A stretch of DNA of 64,000 nucleotides from Isochrysis galbana (Eukaryota > Haptophyta > Isochrysidales > Isochrysidaceae), in NCBI GenBank assembly GCA_018136815.1, contig CM030937.1:1000553-1064552 (forward strand), in the 5' to 3' direction. A program made the translations under genes and the position numbers. Every line of letters begins with the position of its first letter. Positions within the stretch are counted from its first letter, which is position 1. Below are positions 9,813 to 19,151 of this stretch, in pieces. The notes under the pieces were generated by a model. That model was not told the DNA's origin, made no database searches, and saw only the letters and a list, made by a program, of their open reading frames with translations.

Positions 9813-10780
9813 ATGGCGTCGCTCTCCCTCCTCTCGGCCGCCCTGGTCACCATGATGGTGCAGGGCGATATGGAGCTGCTGCACGGGAAGGGATGGGTCG
9901 ATGGGTCCTACTGGGCCCATCCCAGTGGACTGCGCCCGCTCGCCGCGTCTGCGCCCTCTCACCGAGCCACTGGGCCCATCCTCCTCTCGAGACACACCCG
10001 CCGACGGTGAGCCCCTCTTGGCGTATGCAGACGCCCACGCGGCTGCAGCTCAAATTGCTGGCGACACTGCCGACGCCAAAACCGCGCTCCGAGTGTACGC
10101 CCTACTGCTCCAGTCCAAGCAGCCAGCCCGCCTCCACCTCCATCCGAAGATGGCGGCGAAACTGTTTTGCCTCCATCACCGCCGCTCCCTCGCTCCTTGT
10201 CGAAATCTAAGAAGGCTCGTAAGGACAAGAAGAAGGACCGCCGCCGCCGCCGCTACAGTTCTCCTACTTCTTCGTCTTCCCAGTCCTCATCTCCGGTCTC
10301 CAGCCCGCGTTCGTCCAACTACTCGTCGACCAGCGATTCGGATTCCGATGGATCATCCGAATCTACGGGCTCGCGCCGCAAGCCTCGCCGCGCCAAGGGT
10401 AGCCACTATGCTACCTCAGGCAAAAGTTATCATACTAAGGAGGGAAGGCCGTCTATGATGGTCCCCGAAGGTTTACATTCTAACTCTCGCCGATCTCTTC
10501 GCCCCCACGCCTCTAAGTCCAAGTCAAGCCATCACGGTAGACGGTAGCCGGGAGAGCCGACGTCATGCTAAACGCCACACCGCTCCTCCCGCGGACCCAG
10601 CCTTGTCGGATGAGCCGGACATTCTCGAGCAATGGCTACGCCACTATGGGCGCCACGGTAAAGCCTATTCCGATTCCGCTAGTGCCCCACTCGAATACCA
10701 GGTGATGGCCTCTTGTCGGCATTCTCTTCCTTGTTCGATCTGTCAGCGGGTTCCTGTGCGTTCCGTGATAAGGATACGTT
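9813..10780 (+). pseudogene. Frameshifted Ser/Arg-rich ORF, possible retroelement gag relic
   Basis: Coding-like sequence moves through three frames. First an Ala-rich helical piece (LLAYADAHAAAAQIAGDTADAK, about 10015-10080). Then a basic and Ser-rich piece at 10167-10547 (KSKKARKDKKKDRRRRR, then SSS and SDSDSD runs). Then RRHAKRHTAPPADPALSDEP and DILEQWLRHYGRHGKAY at about 10560-10690. No single frame spans them and no intron borders fit, so I call it broken. Basic and Ser/Asp-rich composition would suit a nucleic-acid-binding gag-like protein, but no family motif is visible. Confidence 0.4.
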
Positions 10781-10986
10781 AGTGTGGAGAGTGTTGACGT
10801 GAGTGTAGTGTCATCTCGTCGGTCCATCGGCCCCTAGCCGTCTGTCGTCTGTCGTTCTTCGTTCGTCGCTCTCGTTCTCGTTCTCGTTCCCGTTCTCGTC
10901 CCTCGTTCTCAACACTACCTCAATACCAAACGACCAAACCTCTCCAATCCCTCAGCCCCAGCCTATCCATCCCGATCCGCCCAGCC

Positions 10987-11208
10987 ATGTCCGCTCCGTC
11001 GTCGCGCTCGCCCTCGCCCAAGCCCGTCCTCCCGCCTTTCTCTGCTGAGGAGGTGGTCCAGCCCGTCATTGGCCACCCCCCAACTTCCGCCGCGCCTCTC
11101 GCCGCTTCCCTTCCGACCCCTCCGTTCCCATCTGAGGCAGTGGTAACCTCGGATCCGTCAGCATCTCGCTCTCAAGACTCCATTACCCTCTCTCTCTCTC
11201 CCCTTTGA
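10987..11208 (+). CDS. Second copy of the MSAPSSRSPSP repeat-family ORF
   Basis: Seventy-three residues starting MSAPSSRSPSP, then Pro/Ser/Val-rich, diverging from the copy at 4992-5339 after about 60 codons. The upstream leader is CT-rich with repeated CGTTCT units and a doubled GTCTGTC motif that recurs near 11615. It ends before the assembly gap. Probably a relic of a dispersed element. Confidence 0.4.
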   Translation: MSAPSSRSPSPKPVLPPFSAEEVVQPVIGHPPTSAAPLAASLPTPPFPSEAVVTSDPSASRSQDSITLSLSPL

Positions 11209-11300
11209 GGCTTGTCCTCATGAATAGAGCTTGCGCCCTATTCCACAGTTCAAAGTTCAAAGACAGCCTCCTTGGTGCCCTTGCACGCCCTTGTGCGCTC

Positions 11301-11400
11301 NNNNNNNNNNNNNNNNNNNNNNNNNNNNNNNNNNNNNNNNNNNNNNNNNNNNNNNNNNNNNNNNNNNNNNNNNNNNNNNNNNNNNNNNNNNNNNNNNNNN
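11301..11400. other. Assembly gap
   Basis: Exactly 100 N. The round number suggests a placeholder of unknown true length, so distances across it are unreliable. Confidence 0.99.
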
Positions 11401-11945
11401 TTGCAGAGCACGCGTACACATGTGCAAGTTCACATGCATTGCCCGCATGCCCGCTGCCCGCAGCCGCAGCTCAATGAGTTGAGCTTCCCTCTCTCAGGCG
11501 CGCGGCTCGTGCGCGGTCAAACTACCCTGCCATCCCTCTCCATCCTTCCTCCCCTCACCTCACCTTCGCCTCGCCTTGCCTCCGCTTCTCACCGCCTCTC
11601 CTAGTCCTCCATTGCCCAATGCCCGTCTGTCGTCTGTCGTGGGCGTCAAAGCTTTGTGTCCCTGCCGGTGACTAGCGGTTCACGTGAGCATCTTGAGTTT
11701 TGTGATATTTTCATACTCATTGAAGTTCATAAAATCGCTGGTGTCTTTGTCTTATGATCCAGTATGCATAGCACCAAGCCTGGTAGACCTAGTGAGCTGG
11801 CGACAGAAATTTCCTCATCTTTCGATATTTGTGCCTTGCATGAACGGCCTCACTAAAAATATACCCCCGGGGGACCGACTATATTTCGCGCACCGTCTTC
11901 GAAGGCCTGAAATTCGGTATTTTTCGAACATTTCGCCGGGCAGCC

Positions 11946-12203
11946 CCCACTTTTTTTTGCTGATCCATCCTACCGGAACCTATAAGGAGCTTATTTAGCC
12001 CGTCATTTCCTATAAGGAGCTTATTTAGCCCGTCATTTACAGTGACCGGGCTACTTGCAGGAGAGGTGAACACCCACTTTTTTTTGCTGATCCATCCTAC
12101 CGCTACCGGAACCTATAAGGAGCTTATTTAGCCCGTCATTTCCTATAAGGAGCTTATTTAGCCCGTCATTTACAGTGACCGGGCTACTTGCAGGAGAGGT
12201 GAA
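11946..12203 (+). repeat. Duplicated block with 30-bp tandem repeats and a hairpin
   Basis: Two copies of a block of about 125-130 bp lie head to tail (about 11946-12068 and 12071-12203). Each starts CCCACTTTTTTTTGCTGATCC and holds a 30-bp unit twice (starts 11979, 12009, 12112, 12142). Each ends in an imperfect hairpin, TAGCCCGTCA with TGACCGGGCTA, followed by CTTGCAGGAGAGGTG. The second block runs directly into LINE coding sequence. A fifth, single copy of the hairpin unit lies at 14241-14297. Confidence 0.85.
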
Positions 12204-13269
12204 CCCACAGGTAGACCCGCCACCGAACCCAGCCGCCTCTAGGACGCAAACGGTACAAACGAACGGTGTGACTCCGCCGGAAAATGAGGCGAAGGAAGTC
12301 AAGGCGTCGGAAGACGACAAATACATCACTAAAATGAACAATATATGGACATACACAAACATCAACTATTTAGGCGAAACCGCGAACACCACCGAAGTAG
12401 CGAAACCGGGAGAAGAGACACTATACCACGCACCGGCCAAATGGGAAAGCGGGCTAAAAGGCCCGAAACACTTAGAATACCCGCTAGCGGACGAATACAC
12501 ACTCAACAATAAAAAGCAACTAGACCAAATCACCGTGTCCGACATAACGAGAGAATACCTCAAGGGCGGCCCCAGCGCCCAACCCCAACCAGCCCGAGAA
12601 GCGTGGGCTCGGAAGCTAGCACTGACCCAAGACGAGTGGATGCACGTGGCAAAACTCTACACACACCCCATGTTAAAACACACGGATAAGCACCCCCACT
12701 TCAAGCACATCACCCACAGAAGGCTAGGCACACGAAACCGGTTCGCCACGGCGACCACCACGAGATGCAGACTTTGCGGTAAACACCGCGAAAGTTCGAC
12801 ACACCTGGCCAGATGCCCTTCCACACAACAAATCTTCCTGACCGTAGAAGCTGTGACAGGCTACACGCCTGATAGAAACAGATCGACGGTCCAGAAACTC
12901 AAGGATAGACTGTTCGTATACCCGAACGCCCCGACACCCGACAGCCTCAAAGCTCTCTACCTCATAGCATGGAGGTACATAATAGGTGACTTCTACAAAG
13001 CAGAATTTGACAACTATACCTTCCACCACGTGCCGGTCATCGAAAAGACCCTGAGTAGATTCACAGTACTCGCCAGAGGCCTCGTACCCCCGGAGAGACC
13101 CTCGGCCGCACGCACCAGCAAAGCCTCCCAGGGAAGAAAACCCAAGCTCAAGACCCCGCGAGAACTATGCGCCCCCGTCTTTACGATCAACGACAAAGGC
13201 ACGCTAACGCTGGGCATGAACCTGTCCGCGGTAGCGCAAGCGCTCCGCATAATGGATAGACTCGCCTAA
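12196..13269 (+). pseudogene. 5'-truncated LINE: C-terminal part of the polyprotein
   Basis: About 355 residues open to a TAA at 13267. There is no endonuclease or RT core; it begins in the region downstream of RT. A Cys/His knuckle, CRLCGKHRESSTHLARC, near residue 200 matches the zinc-binding motif commonly found after the RT of LINEs. Downstream are FLTVEAVTGY and LKALYLIAWRYIIGDFY. Fragments at 9427 and 50280 match parts of it. A 5' truncation is usual for LINEs. Translation could only start at a GTG inside the preceding hairpin repeat, so I do not treat it as a functional gene. Confidence 0.75.
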
Positions 13270-13613
13270 TCGTGCACAACACAAAGCCGTGTCCCACGTC
13301 TCACCCGCCTACCTGCCCCCCGCCCTCAAAACTCCCCGCGATTTAACCGCCCACCTCACGGACTCACGGACTCAACAAGAAAACATGGAAACCGATAGCC
13401 CGATGGCGCAGGAGGAAGGAGTGGAAAACCTATCGGGGATCGGAGCACACCGCCTGCTGCAGGAAACCCCAAACACCCAGCCCCTAGGTAGTGCACGAGG
13501 GACGAGCCGCAAGGCAGGTGGAGGGGAGATGAGAGTAGCGGGCGTGGCAGCACAATAAGGGTGCGTAGTCGCGCGCGCGGCGAGAATATTAAGAAGTTTT
13601 TTTTTTTTTTTTT
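13270..13613 (+). repeat. LINE 3' UTR ending in a T run
   Basis: Follows the truncated LINE ORF. It contains CCTAGGTAGTGCACGAGGG and ends GGCGAGAATATTAAGAAG plus about 17 T. That end resembles the 3' end of E retroposons (GGTGAGACTATTAAGAAG). Confidence 0.6.
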
Positions 13614-14240
13614 AGCTGCTGCAGCGGCAATGGCGCAGCGCACGAGCACGAGCCAGCAATTTTACGGCAGGCTGTCTGTGTCAACGCGCCCGATCAGGGA
13701 GTGTTATGGCTAGACACATATGGGCTGCCTGCGCGCTGGCCACGGCGACGCGCAGGCAGTCCACTGCAATGCGCGCACGTGCAGTCTGAATGCTTTTGTG
13801 TGTTGTGTGCTCGTCTCCGCTCGCTTGTATGTGGTCTGTCTCAAAGGGGAACGCTTTGCCCATGAAATATTCTGGTCCAAAGGGTTTGTGAGCAGTTCAT
13901 CTTGTGTATGATTTGTAAGGCTTAGATTACTCAGCATCAATAAATGCCCCCGACACGTATAATCTTGATGAGAGTTGTGAACTCTGACTCGATCTCCTGC
14001 AGCATGCGTTGTGAACGACGTGCGACGCCGGCTCGTCGGCAGCATCGCCACCGATCAGGTCATGGGAGCAAATTTCGGGCGATGCGACTCCATCTTATGC
14101 ATAAGACTAGTCCTCCATATTGATGGCAAGGCTCCAGCTCAATTTTAGTGTTCTCTAGGCTCCAAGGGGCCGCCAATATGCTAGGAATAAAAAAGGGTCT
14201 CGAAGCACCTTTGCAGGTGCTTCCAGCCGCCTCTTAAGAG
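13614..14240. other. Intergenic, no gene seen
   Basis: Mixed sequence with a short GC-rich part and then AT-richer DNA. Short frames on both strands have no recognisable motifs. Confidence 0.4.
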
Positions 14241-14297
14241 ATAAGGAGCTTATTTAGCCCGTCATTTACAATGACCGGGCTACTTGCAGGAGAGGTG
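14241..14297 (+). repeat. Single copy of the hairpin repeat upstream of the Fyv7-like gene
   Basis: It carries ATAAGGAGCTTATTTAGCCC, then the hairpin and the CTTGCAGGAGAGGTG end seen twice at 11946-12203, with one A/G difference that creates an ATG. It lies about 160 bp before the likely start codon of the next gene, in the right place for its leader or promoter. Confidence 0.75.
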
Positions 14298-14459
14298 TTC
14301 CCAGGGTGGGACGCGCCCTCCACGGGGAGAGCCGCCGCCCGGCAGACGAGGTCCCGACTGAGAGAAGAGGGGCAAAGGAGCGAGCGAGCGGGAGGGAGGG
14401 AGGGAGAAAGCACAGAGAGGACAGAGCGAGTCAGTACAGAGCGAGTGCACAAGGGCCAC

Positions 14460-14957
14460 ATGCCGCCGCGCAGACCGCCCAAGACGTACCAGCCGCCTGC
14501 ATGGAAGCAGGCGAAGGAGAAGCAGAAAAAGGTGGAGCGATGGAAGACCATCGGCAGCTACAAGCGACTACTCAAGCACGAAGGCGGGTTCGAGCGCACG
14601 CAGCACTCGGGACCATCGACAGAGGACACGGGCGCGGCTGGACTCGCACAGGCGAAGCTTGAAACAGCCCAACCTGGCAGTTTTGAGAGGAGTGGGGAGG
14701 CAACGAGTGACCGCAAGCGCACAAAACCTCTGAGTGCGCAGGAGGTGGCGCGACGCAACTATGAGCTGCGTCAGCGCGATATCGAGGCGGAGCGTGAAGC
14801 TTCCCGACAGGCGGCGGATCAAGTCCGCCAGGCCAAGGCTGCCGCACAAAAACGGAGGGTGGAATTGACGGCTAAAATGAAGAAGAGGACAAAACGAGGG
14901 CAGCCGGTGCTATCAAATCAGGTGGACGCCATTTTACGCAAGCTGGAAGCTAACTAG
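14460..14957 (+). CDS. Fyv7/TAP26-like rRNA-processing protein
   Basis: 165 residues, basic and helical. The start MPPRRPPKTYQPPAWKQ at 14460 is the first ATG followed by gene-like sequence; an earlier ATG at 14271 lies inside a dispersed repeat and reads through low-complexity DNA. The middle (RRNYELRQRDIEAEREASRQ) is a charged helix. The C-terminus reads KMKKRTKRGQPVLSNQVDAI, very close to the end of the Fyv7 family (TRKGQPVM then a helix). In yeast Fyv7 is a small-subunit processome factor for 18S rRNA maturation; a nucleolar role here is inferred from that. There are no introns. Confidence 0.72.
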   Translation: MPPRRPPKTYQPPAWKQAKEKQKKVERWKTIGSYKRLLKHEGGFERTQHSGPSTEDTGAAGLAQAKLETAQPGSFERSGEATSDRKRTKPLSAQEVARRNYELRQRDIEAEREASRQAADQVRQAKAAAQKRRVELTAKMKKRTKRGQPVLSNQVDAILRKLEAN

Positions 14958-15966
14958 GCAGGTCACCTCAAGTGGAATGTTGGTTCCACCGTAGACACTG
15001 CATTCACGGCACAGCTTCGACCGCGTGCCTAGCCTCATGCACCCCGTGAAAGAGTGGTGTTCCTTGAGGAAGTGGTTGAGTTGGCTCTCATCCGGGTTCG
15101 TGACTTTCCGCCTGTTGGCCGTGAGATGGCGCTGTCATAGGTTCCGTACAGAGAAGGCGGCACTTTTCATCACCTTCCATTCGACAACCTGTAAGGATGC
15201 TTTGGGCCACCATGTTAGTCTTGTGCTTTTCCTTCGTAGGGCAAATATCTCCAACACATACACAAATGCTTATGCCCGAGAGGCCGCGACCTTAGTTTCA
15301 GTTGTTTTTTTGACCTATCCCCCCCATGAGCAGGGTATAACTTCTACCCCCTAAAATCTTTAATAACTAGCCGCTACTTGCACGGCGCGAGGCAGATTGC
15401 TTGTGCTACTCCTAACTCCTAACTACCCTCCCTCTCCTATATACCACATCCCCCTCCCCCTCCCCTCCCCCCGATATCCGATTCCTTCCCCGGAGACCCG
15501 GGGGAGGGGAGGCCGCGCCCTGCTTCGGCCAGGGGCTTGAGGTAAAGGGGGGTAAGAGCTAAGAGCGCATGATGATGATGCCTCCGTTCGGGTTGCCGTC
15601 TCGCCCTTTGGGGGGCGGGCAGGCGGGCAATTACTGGGGGTCGTGGTCCGTGTTCAGGTGAGTTACAACATGTTTCTTATTCTTATGCCTAGTTCTGTCG
15701 CTACTTGCGTTAGGGCGTCCGAGATCTCCATGTTAAAGTCCTTGTCGACGGAACATAGGGGGGTGATCATTTTGCGAAGGTGTTTGTTGCTCGGGGCGGC
15801 ATGTAGTCCAAGTCTCTCCCCCTGAGTCGATTCGTTAGGCGCTGGAAGAAACGCCCACCCAACACCTTTGCCTTGACTACGAGGTGATACCTTGAAAAGA
15901 TGGCTCTTAGAATGGCAATTACAGTTCTTGCTTCTGCATTTCCGTAGTGAACGTTGTAGAAGTCTG
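14958..15966. other. Intergenic, no gene seen
   Basis: Downstream of the Fyv7-like gene. Contains a CT/C-rich patch at about 15420-15500 and GGGG-rich patches, but no frame or repeat that I can place. Confidence 0.4.
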
Positions 15967-16271
15967 TGTCGAACACGCGATGACTACTGGCTCATAGGCA
16001 GAGGGCCGTTCGATCGAGCCGGCAGCTGACGCGGTTGTGGAAGGATCGTTGATTGCTGCTTGCGGGAAGATGTCTGAAAGGTCATAGTAAGAATCGGGTC
16101 TGACAGTTTCTGCCATCGAGCGCTACGAGCGATGAGGTAGACTGAAGGTCGGAGGATTGCGACGCGTGGCGTCGGAGAGTAGGGACGAGGCCAGCTAGCG
16201 AGCTAGTGGAAGAGAGAGAATGAGAATGAGAGCTTCTCTTAGGTCCGAGGTAGACACAGGAGACCTGCAAC
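15967..16271 (-). mobile_element. Partial LTR (copy C), with the MADTVRP ORF start
   Basis: On the minus strand this matches the last 300 bases of the LTRs at 44775-45404 and 38908-40518, ending at the same GTTCGACA. It contains the ORF start MADTVRPDSYYDLSDIFPQA. The 5' half of the LTR is missing: homology begins at GTTGCAGGTCTCC, directly beside the next ORF. Confidence 0.8.
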
Positions 16272-16273
16272 GA

Positions 16274-16840
16274 TTACTTGACCTTCTCCTCATCGGGGCA
16301 GTCACCCATGCCGGACCGACGGAACTTGGCCAAGGCGGTGAGTATCTTCACCTTGTGCATGCGGTACTTCTCCTTGAGGCGGCTTGCGGTGACAGGCAAA
16401 GCTGTCCACTCCGGGTTGATGCTCGTCTCCTCCAGCATGTACCTCGGGTTGTGATGTTCCGCATCCTCAAGGGCAGGTGAGACACATTTTACGGGGGCAA
16501 AGGAAGGACAAGCAAACTTTACGGCCGCATTCTCCCAAAAGGAGTCGTACGACGCCCCATCCAACTCAATCCGATTCGCTAGCAAGGCATCCCTACGCAG
16601 AAACTCCTCACGCAGCTCCACACACACATGAAACAGACGAGCCGAATGGCGGTTTTGCACCCACCTCACCTCCGCAGACCCACGCGCCTCAGTCTGCGAT
16701 GGGCATGACCCATACACATCCGCTCCCCCATCTACTGCACTGCACTCGCTCCCCTCCCCCCCCTCCCCCTCCTCCAGCTCCCGTCGACGGGACACCTTCC
16801 TGCCACGGACATTGCGTGCACTCGCACGATGCGTCCCCAC
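16274..16840 (-). CDS. Hypothetical ORF abutting the LTR fragment
   Basis: 188 residues. The N-terminal third is Glu/Gly-rich over a C-run and may be spurious. From about residue 58 the sequence looks like a real fold: SARLFHVCVELREEFLRRD, then ASYDSFWENAAVKFACP and NPRYMLEET. I do not recognise the domain. Its stop codon lies three bases before the LTR homology, so the gene or element was probably cut at that point. It could be a relic of a repeat-family protein. Confidence 0.4.
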   Translation of the reverse strand: MGTHRASARNVRGRKVSRRRELEEGEGGEGSECSAVDGGADVYGSCPSQTEARGSAEVRWVQNRHSARLFHVCVELREEFLRRDALLANRIELDGASYDSFWENAAVKFACPSFAPVKCVSPALEDAEHHNPRYMLEETSINPEWTALPVTASRLKEKYRMHKVKILTALAKFRRSGMGDCPDEEKVK

Positions 16841-17526
16841 CTTCTACACGACTGCAGAAAGGGGTGTCAGAAGGTGTGCGGTCGCAGTCGTTGGGCAAGG
16901 GTGTGGCGCGGAGGAATGCGACGCAGCGCGCTTGATTCCAATGCGCGGGGCGTTGCAGCGGATCACGTCCTCTCACCGCCATCCGCAGGTGCTCGAGCTG
17001 CGGTTTCTCGCTCTTTGGGACCCGGTGACATGGGTCCCACTGAGCTGATGTAGGTGTGATGGAGATGGCGTTGGCCAGCCTCGTCGCCTCGTTGTAGGGT
17101 GAGTTCCGCGATGCGGAACGAGGCGGCTGCGAGGCCCCCAAGGCCAATGTGGCCCCACCCTGCTGCGTAACACCTGCGCGGCATGTGCGGCATTGCCACT
17201 GCGGTCAGAGGGGGTGCAGGGAGGGCATGAGGCATGTGGGGCAACTGAGGCCTTGGCGCGCACCGGAAGTGGTGCACGGCAGCGCAAGCTCGGAGAGGTG
17301 TGCTTGAGCTCGATTGCGCATCGTCACCGATTGTCCAGCCGTCTCCTCCGTGACACCTGCGGTACGATGTACGGGCCACCGGCCAGGTTGGAGAGAGAAT
17401 GGAGGGCATGTGATGGCCCAATTGGGCCTTCTGCGCGCGCACCGGCGGCTCTGGAGGGCAGCGCAGGCTCCTCGGGCAAGATCTGGGTTGACATGCCTCT
17501 CCCCCCCCCCCCGCGCGTCGACCCGC
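16841..17526. other. GC-rich intergenic, no gene seen
   Basis: Frames on both strands are long because of high GC, but are Arg/Pro/Gly-rich and lack motifs. Confidence 0.35.
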
Positions 17527-17690
17527 AGAAAATCGGGAGTTGAAAAACAAGAGTTGCTAGTGGGGTCTCGATTTCGACCCTCTCTTGTCTCTTGTTTTCC
17601 TTGTTCCTTGTTTTTCGAGATCCAGACTCCCGATTTTCGAAAATCGAGACCTTGCTTTTCGAAAATAAGGGTCTCGATTCACGATCGGCG
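17527..17690 (+). repeat. Foldback (nested inverted repeats)
   Basis: GAAAATCGGGAGTT plus GAAAAACAAG on the left pairs with CTTGTTTTTC and ACTCCCGATTTTC on the right (about 17600-17640). A second hairpin with arms TCGAGACC and GGTCTCGA follows at about 17644-17678, around a TTTTCGAAAA centre. No element coding sequence is attached. Confidence 0.7.
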
Positions 17691-18091
17691 GTCGCGTAGA
17701 CCGGCCCTTAGCGGACACCTTCAAGAATGTGTTTTTTTACCGGGGACCGGAACGCGCCGCCTGCCACTGGAAGAAGGGACGCGGGCGTGGCTGCGAAAAT
17801 ATATGCAGGGTCGCGCGTGTGGTGAGGCCATTATTCAAACGCTTCCTCGCCCGAGGCTCACGACGGGCGTGTTGGTGCAAGGCGAGTGGCAGTAGCGGCA
17901 CTCCTACGTACGAGCACTGGAACCCCCCCTCCCCACTCCCCTTTCGCGCGCACATGCCTGGTTGGTCGTGCGCCGACCACGCGCCGGCCTGGGGGGCCGA
18001 TCTGCTTGTCACAGTGCGCCAGCTAGCTGATCACCGTGTAAACCCCCCCCACCCCCTCTCCGCCCTCCGCTCCATCCATCGATGGATGAAG

Positions 18092-18165
18092 AGTATTCCC
18101 GCCGCAACACGAAGTCAAACTGATGCGGAGTGTCCTTCCTTTCGCTTCTCCCCTTCCAAGGCACG
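18092..18165 (+). repeat. Partial duplicate of the PNGase gene 5' region
   Basis: CCCGCCGCAACACGAA followed by CGGAGTGTC and TTCCTTTCGCTTCTC repeats the stretch at about 18912-18976 in front of the PNGase gene, with small differences. Long G/C homopolymers follow (18189-18240). Confidence 0.7.
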
Positions 18166-18185
18166 CAGTGTCCACCCTTCCTTCC

Positions 18186-18240
18186 GCTGGGGGGGGGGGG
18201 GGGCGGGGGGGGGCTGCTGTACCCCCCCCCCCCCCCCCCT
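18186..18240 (+). repeat. G-run and C-run able to form a hairpin
   Basis: About 14 G, one C and 9 G are followed, after CTGCTGTA, by about 18 C. The arms are complementary homopolymers. Other G or C runs of over 12 lie at 2667, 6180, 18315, 20231, 22386, 23102 and 62296. Confidence 0.9.
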
Positions 18241-19151
18241 CCTCGCCTCGTGGAGAGCGAGCGACTAGGAGAGGTCGGAGGACATCGAGGATGATGTGAG
18301 ATTTGAAGCCGTAGGGGGGGAGGGGGGGGGGGGGGGGGGCGGAAGGGAGGGCCAGGGAATAAATAGGGTGTGATGCTCGCCTCCCTCCTTCTCTCTCTCC
18401 TCCTCCCCCATCCTCTATCTTCTGCGTGGCCCCCCCTCTCTTCCTTCCATCCCAGTCCCATCCTCTATGATGAGAGAGCTTCGCGCCCCCCCCTCTCTCC
18501 CCCCGCGCACCCCCCCCCCCCCGCTACCGCCTCTCCCCAGGGTCCCGGCGTCGACGGAGAGCAAGGGCTTGTGGAAGGCGCGAGAGATTACTATATAAGA
18601 TGGGGAGGGGGGGGGGGGGGGCTCGCCCGTCCCGCCAGGGCGGATCCCCCCCGCCCTCCCCCCGCCCCCCCCCCGCCCTCCCCCCGCCCTCCCCCGCCCC
18701 CCCCCGCCCCCTAGTGGCGCGGCCCCGCCGCCCCGCCGCCCCCGCCCTCTGCCTCTTTTCCCTTGCTCGCTCGCTCGCTCGCTCAGCTCGCTCGCTCGCC
18801 CCCCTCCCCTCCCAACCTTCCCACTCCTCCCCGCCCTCCTCCCAAAGACAAGGACGAGAGGAAGAGAGGGGTCACGGCGACAGAGATCGATTCACGAGCG
18901 CGCCCGTTCACCCCCGCCGCAACACGAACAAAATGATCCGGAGTGTCTTCCTTTCGCTTCTCACCTTCCAGAGAGCCGAAGCGTGGCTCTTCGGCCTCAC
19001 GCCAAGCCTTGGCGGCATGCGCGAGCGCCGCGGCTCTGCCGAGAATCACGCGGGCCAGACTCACGAAACGGTTCACATGCGGACGAATTTTTTCGAACAC
19101 CTCCTTCAGTTCGCGCCTCACCGCCCCACAAGTGCTGAGTTGCCCCACGCT

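Noticed and set aside
12030-12060. Hairpin near 12030-12060 as a Helitron 3' end
   Set aside because: The hairpin is not followed by CTRR at the right distance and no Rep/helicase or TC start is seen.
11979-12171. 30-bp direct repeats as a CRISPR array
   Set aside because: Units are adjacent with no unique spacers, the block itself is duplicated, and the genome is eukaryotic.
18600-18930. N-terminal extension of PNGase back to 18600
   Set aside because: Translates G and C homopolymers and (GCTC)n repeats; no conserved sequence, likely untranslated leader.
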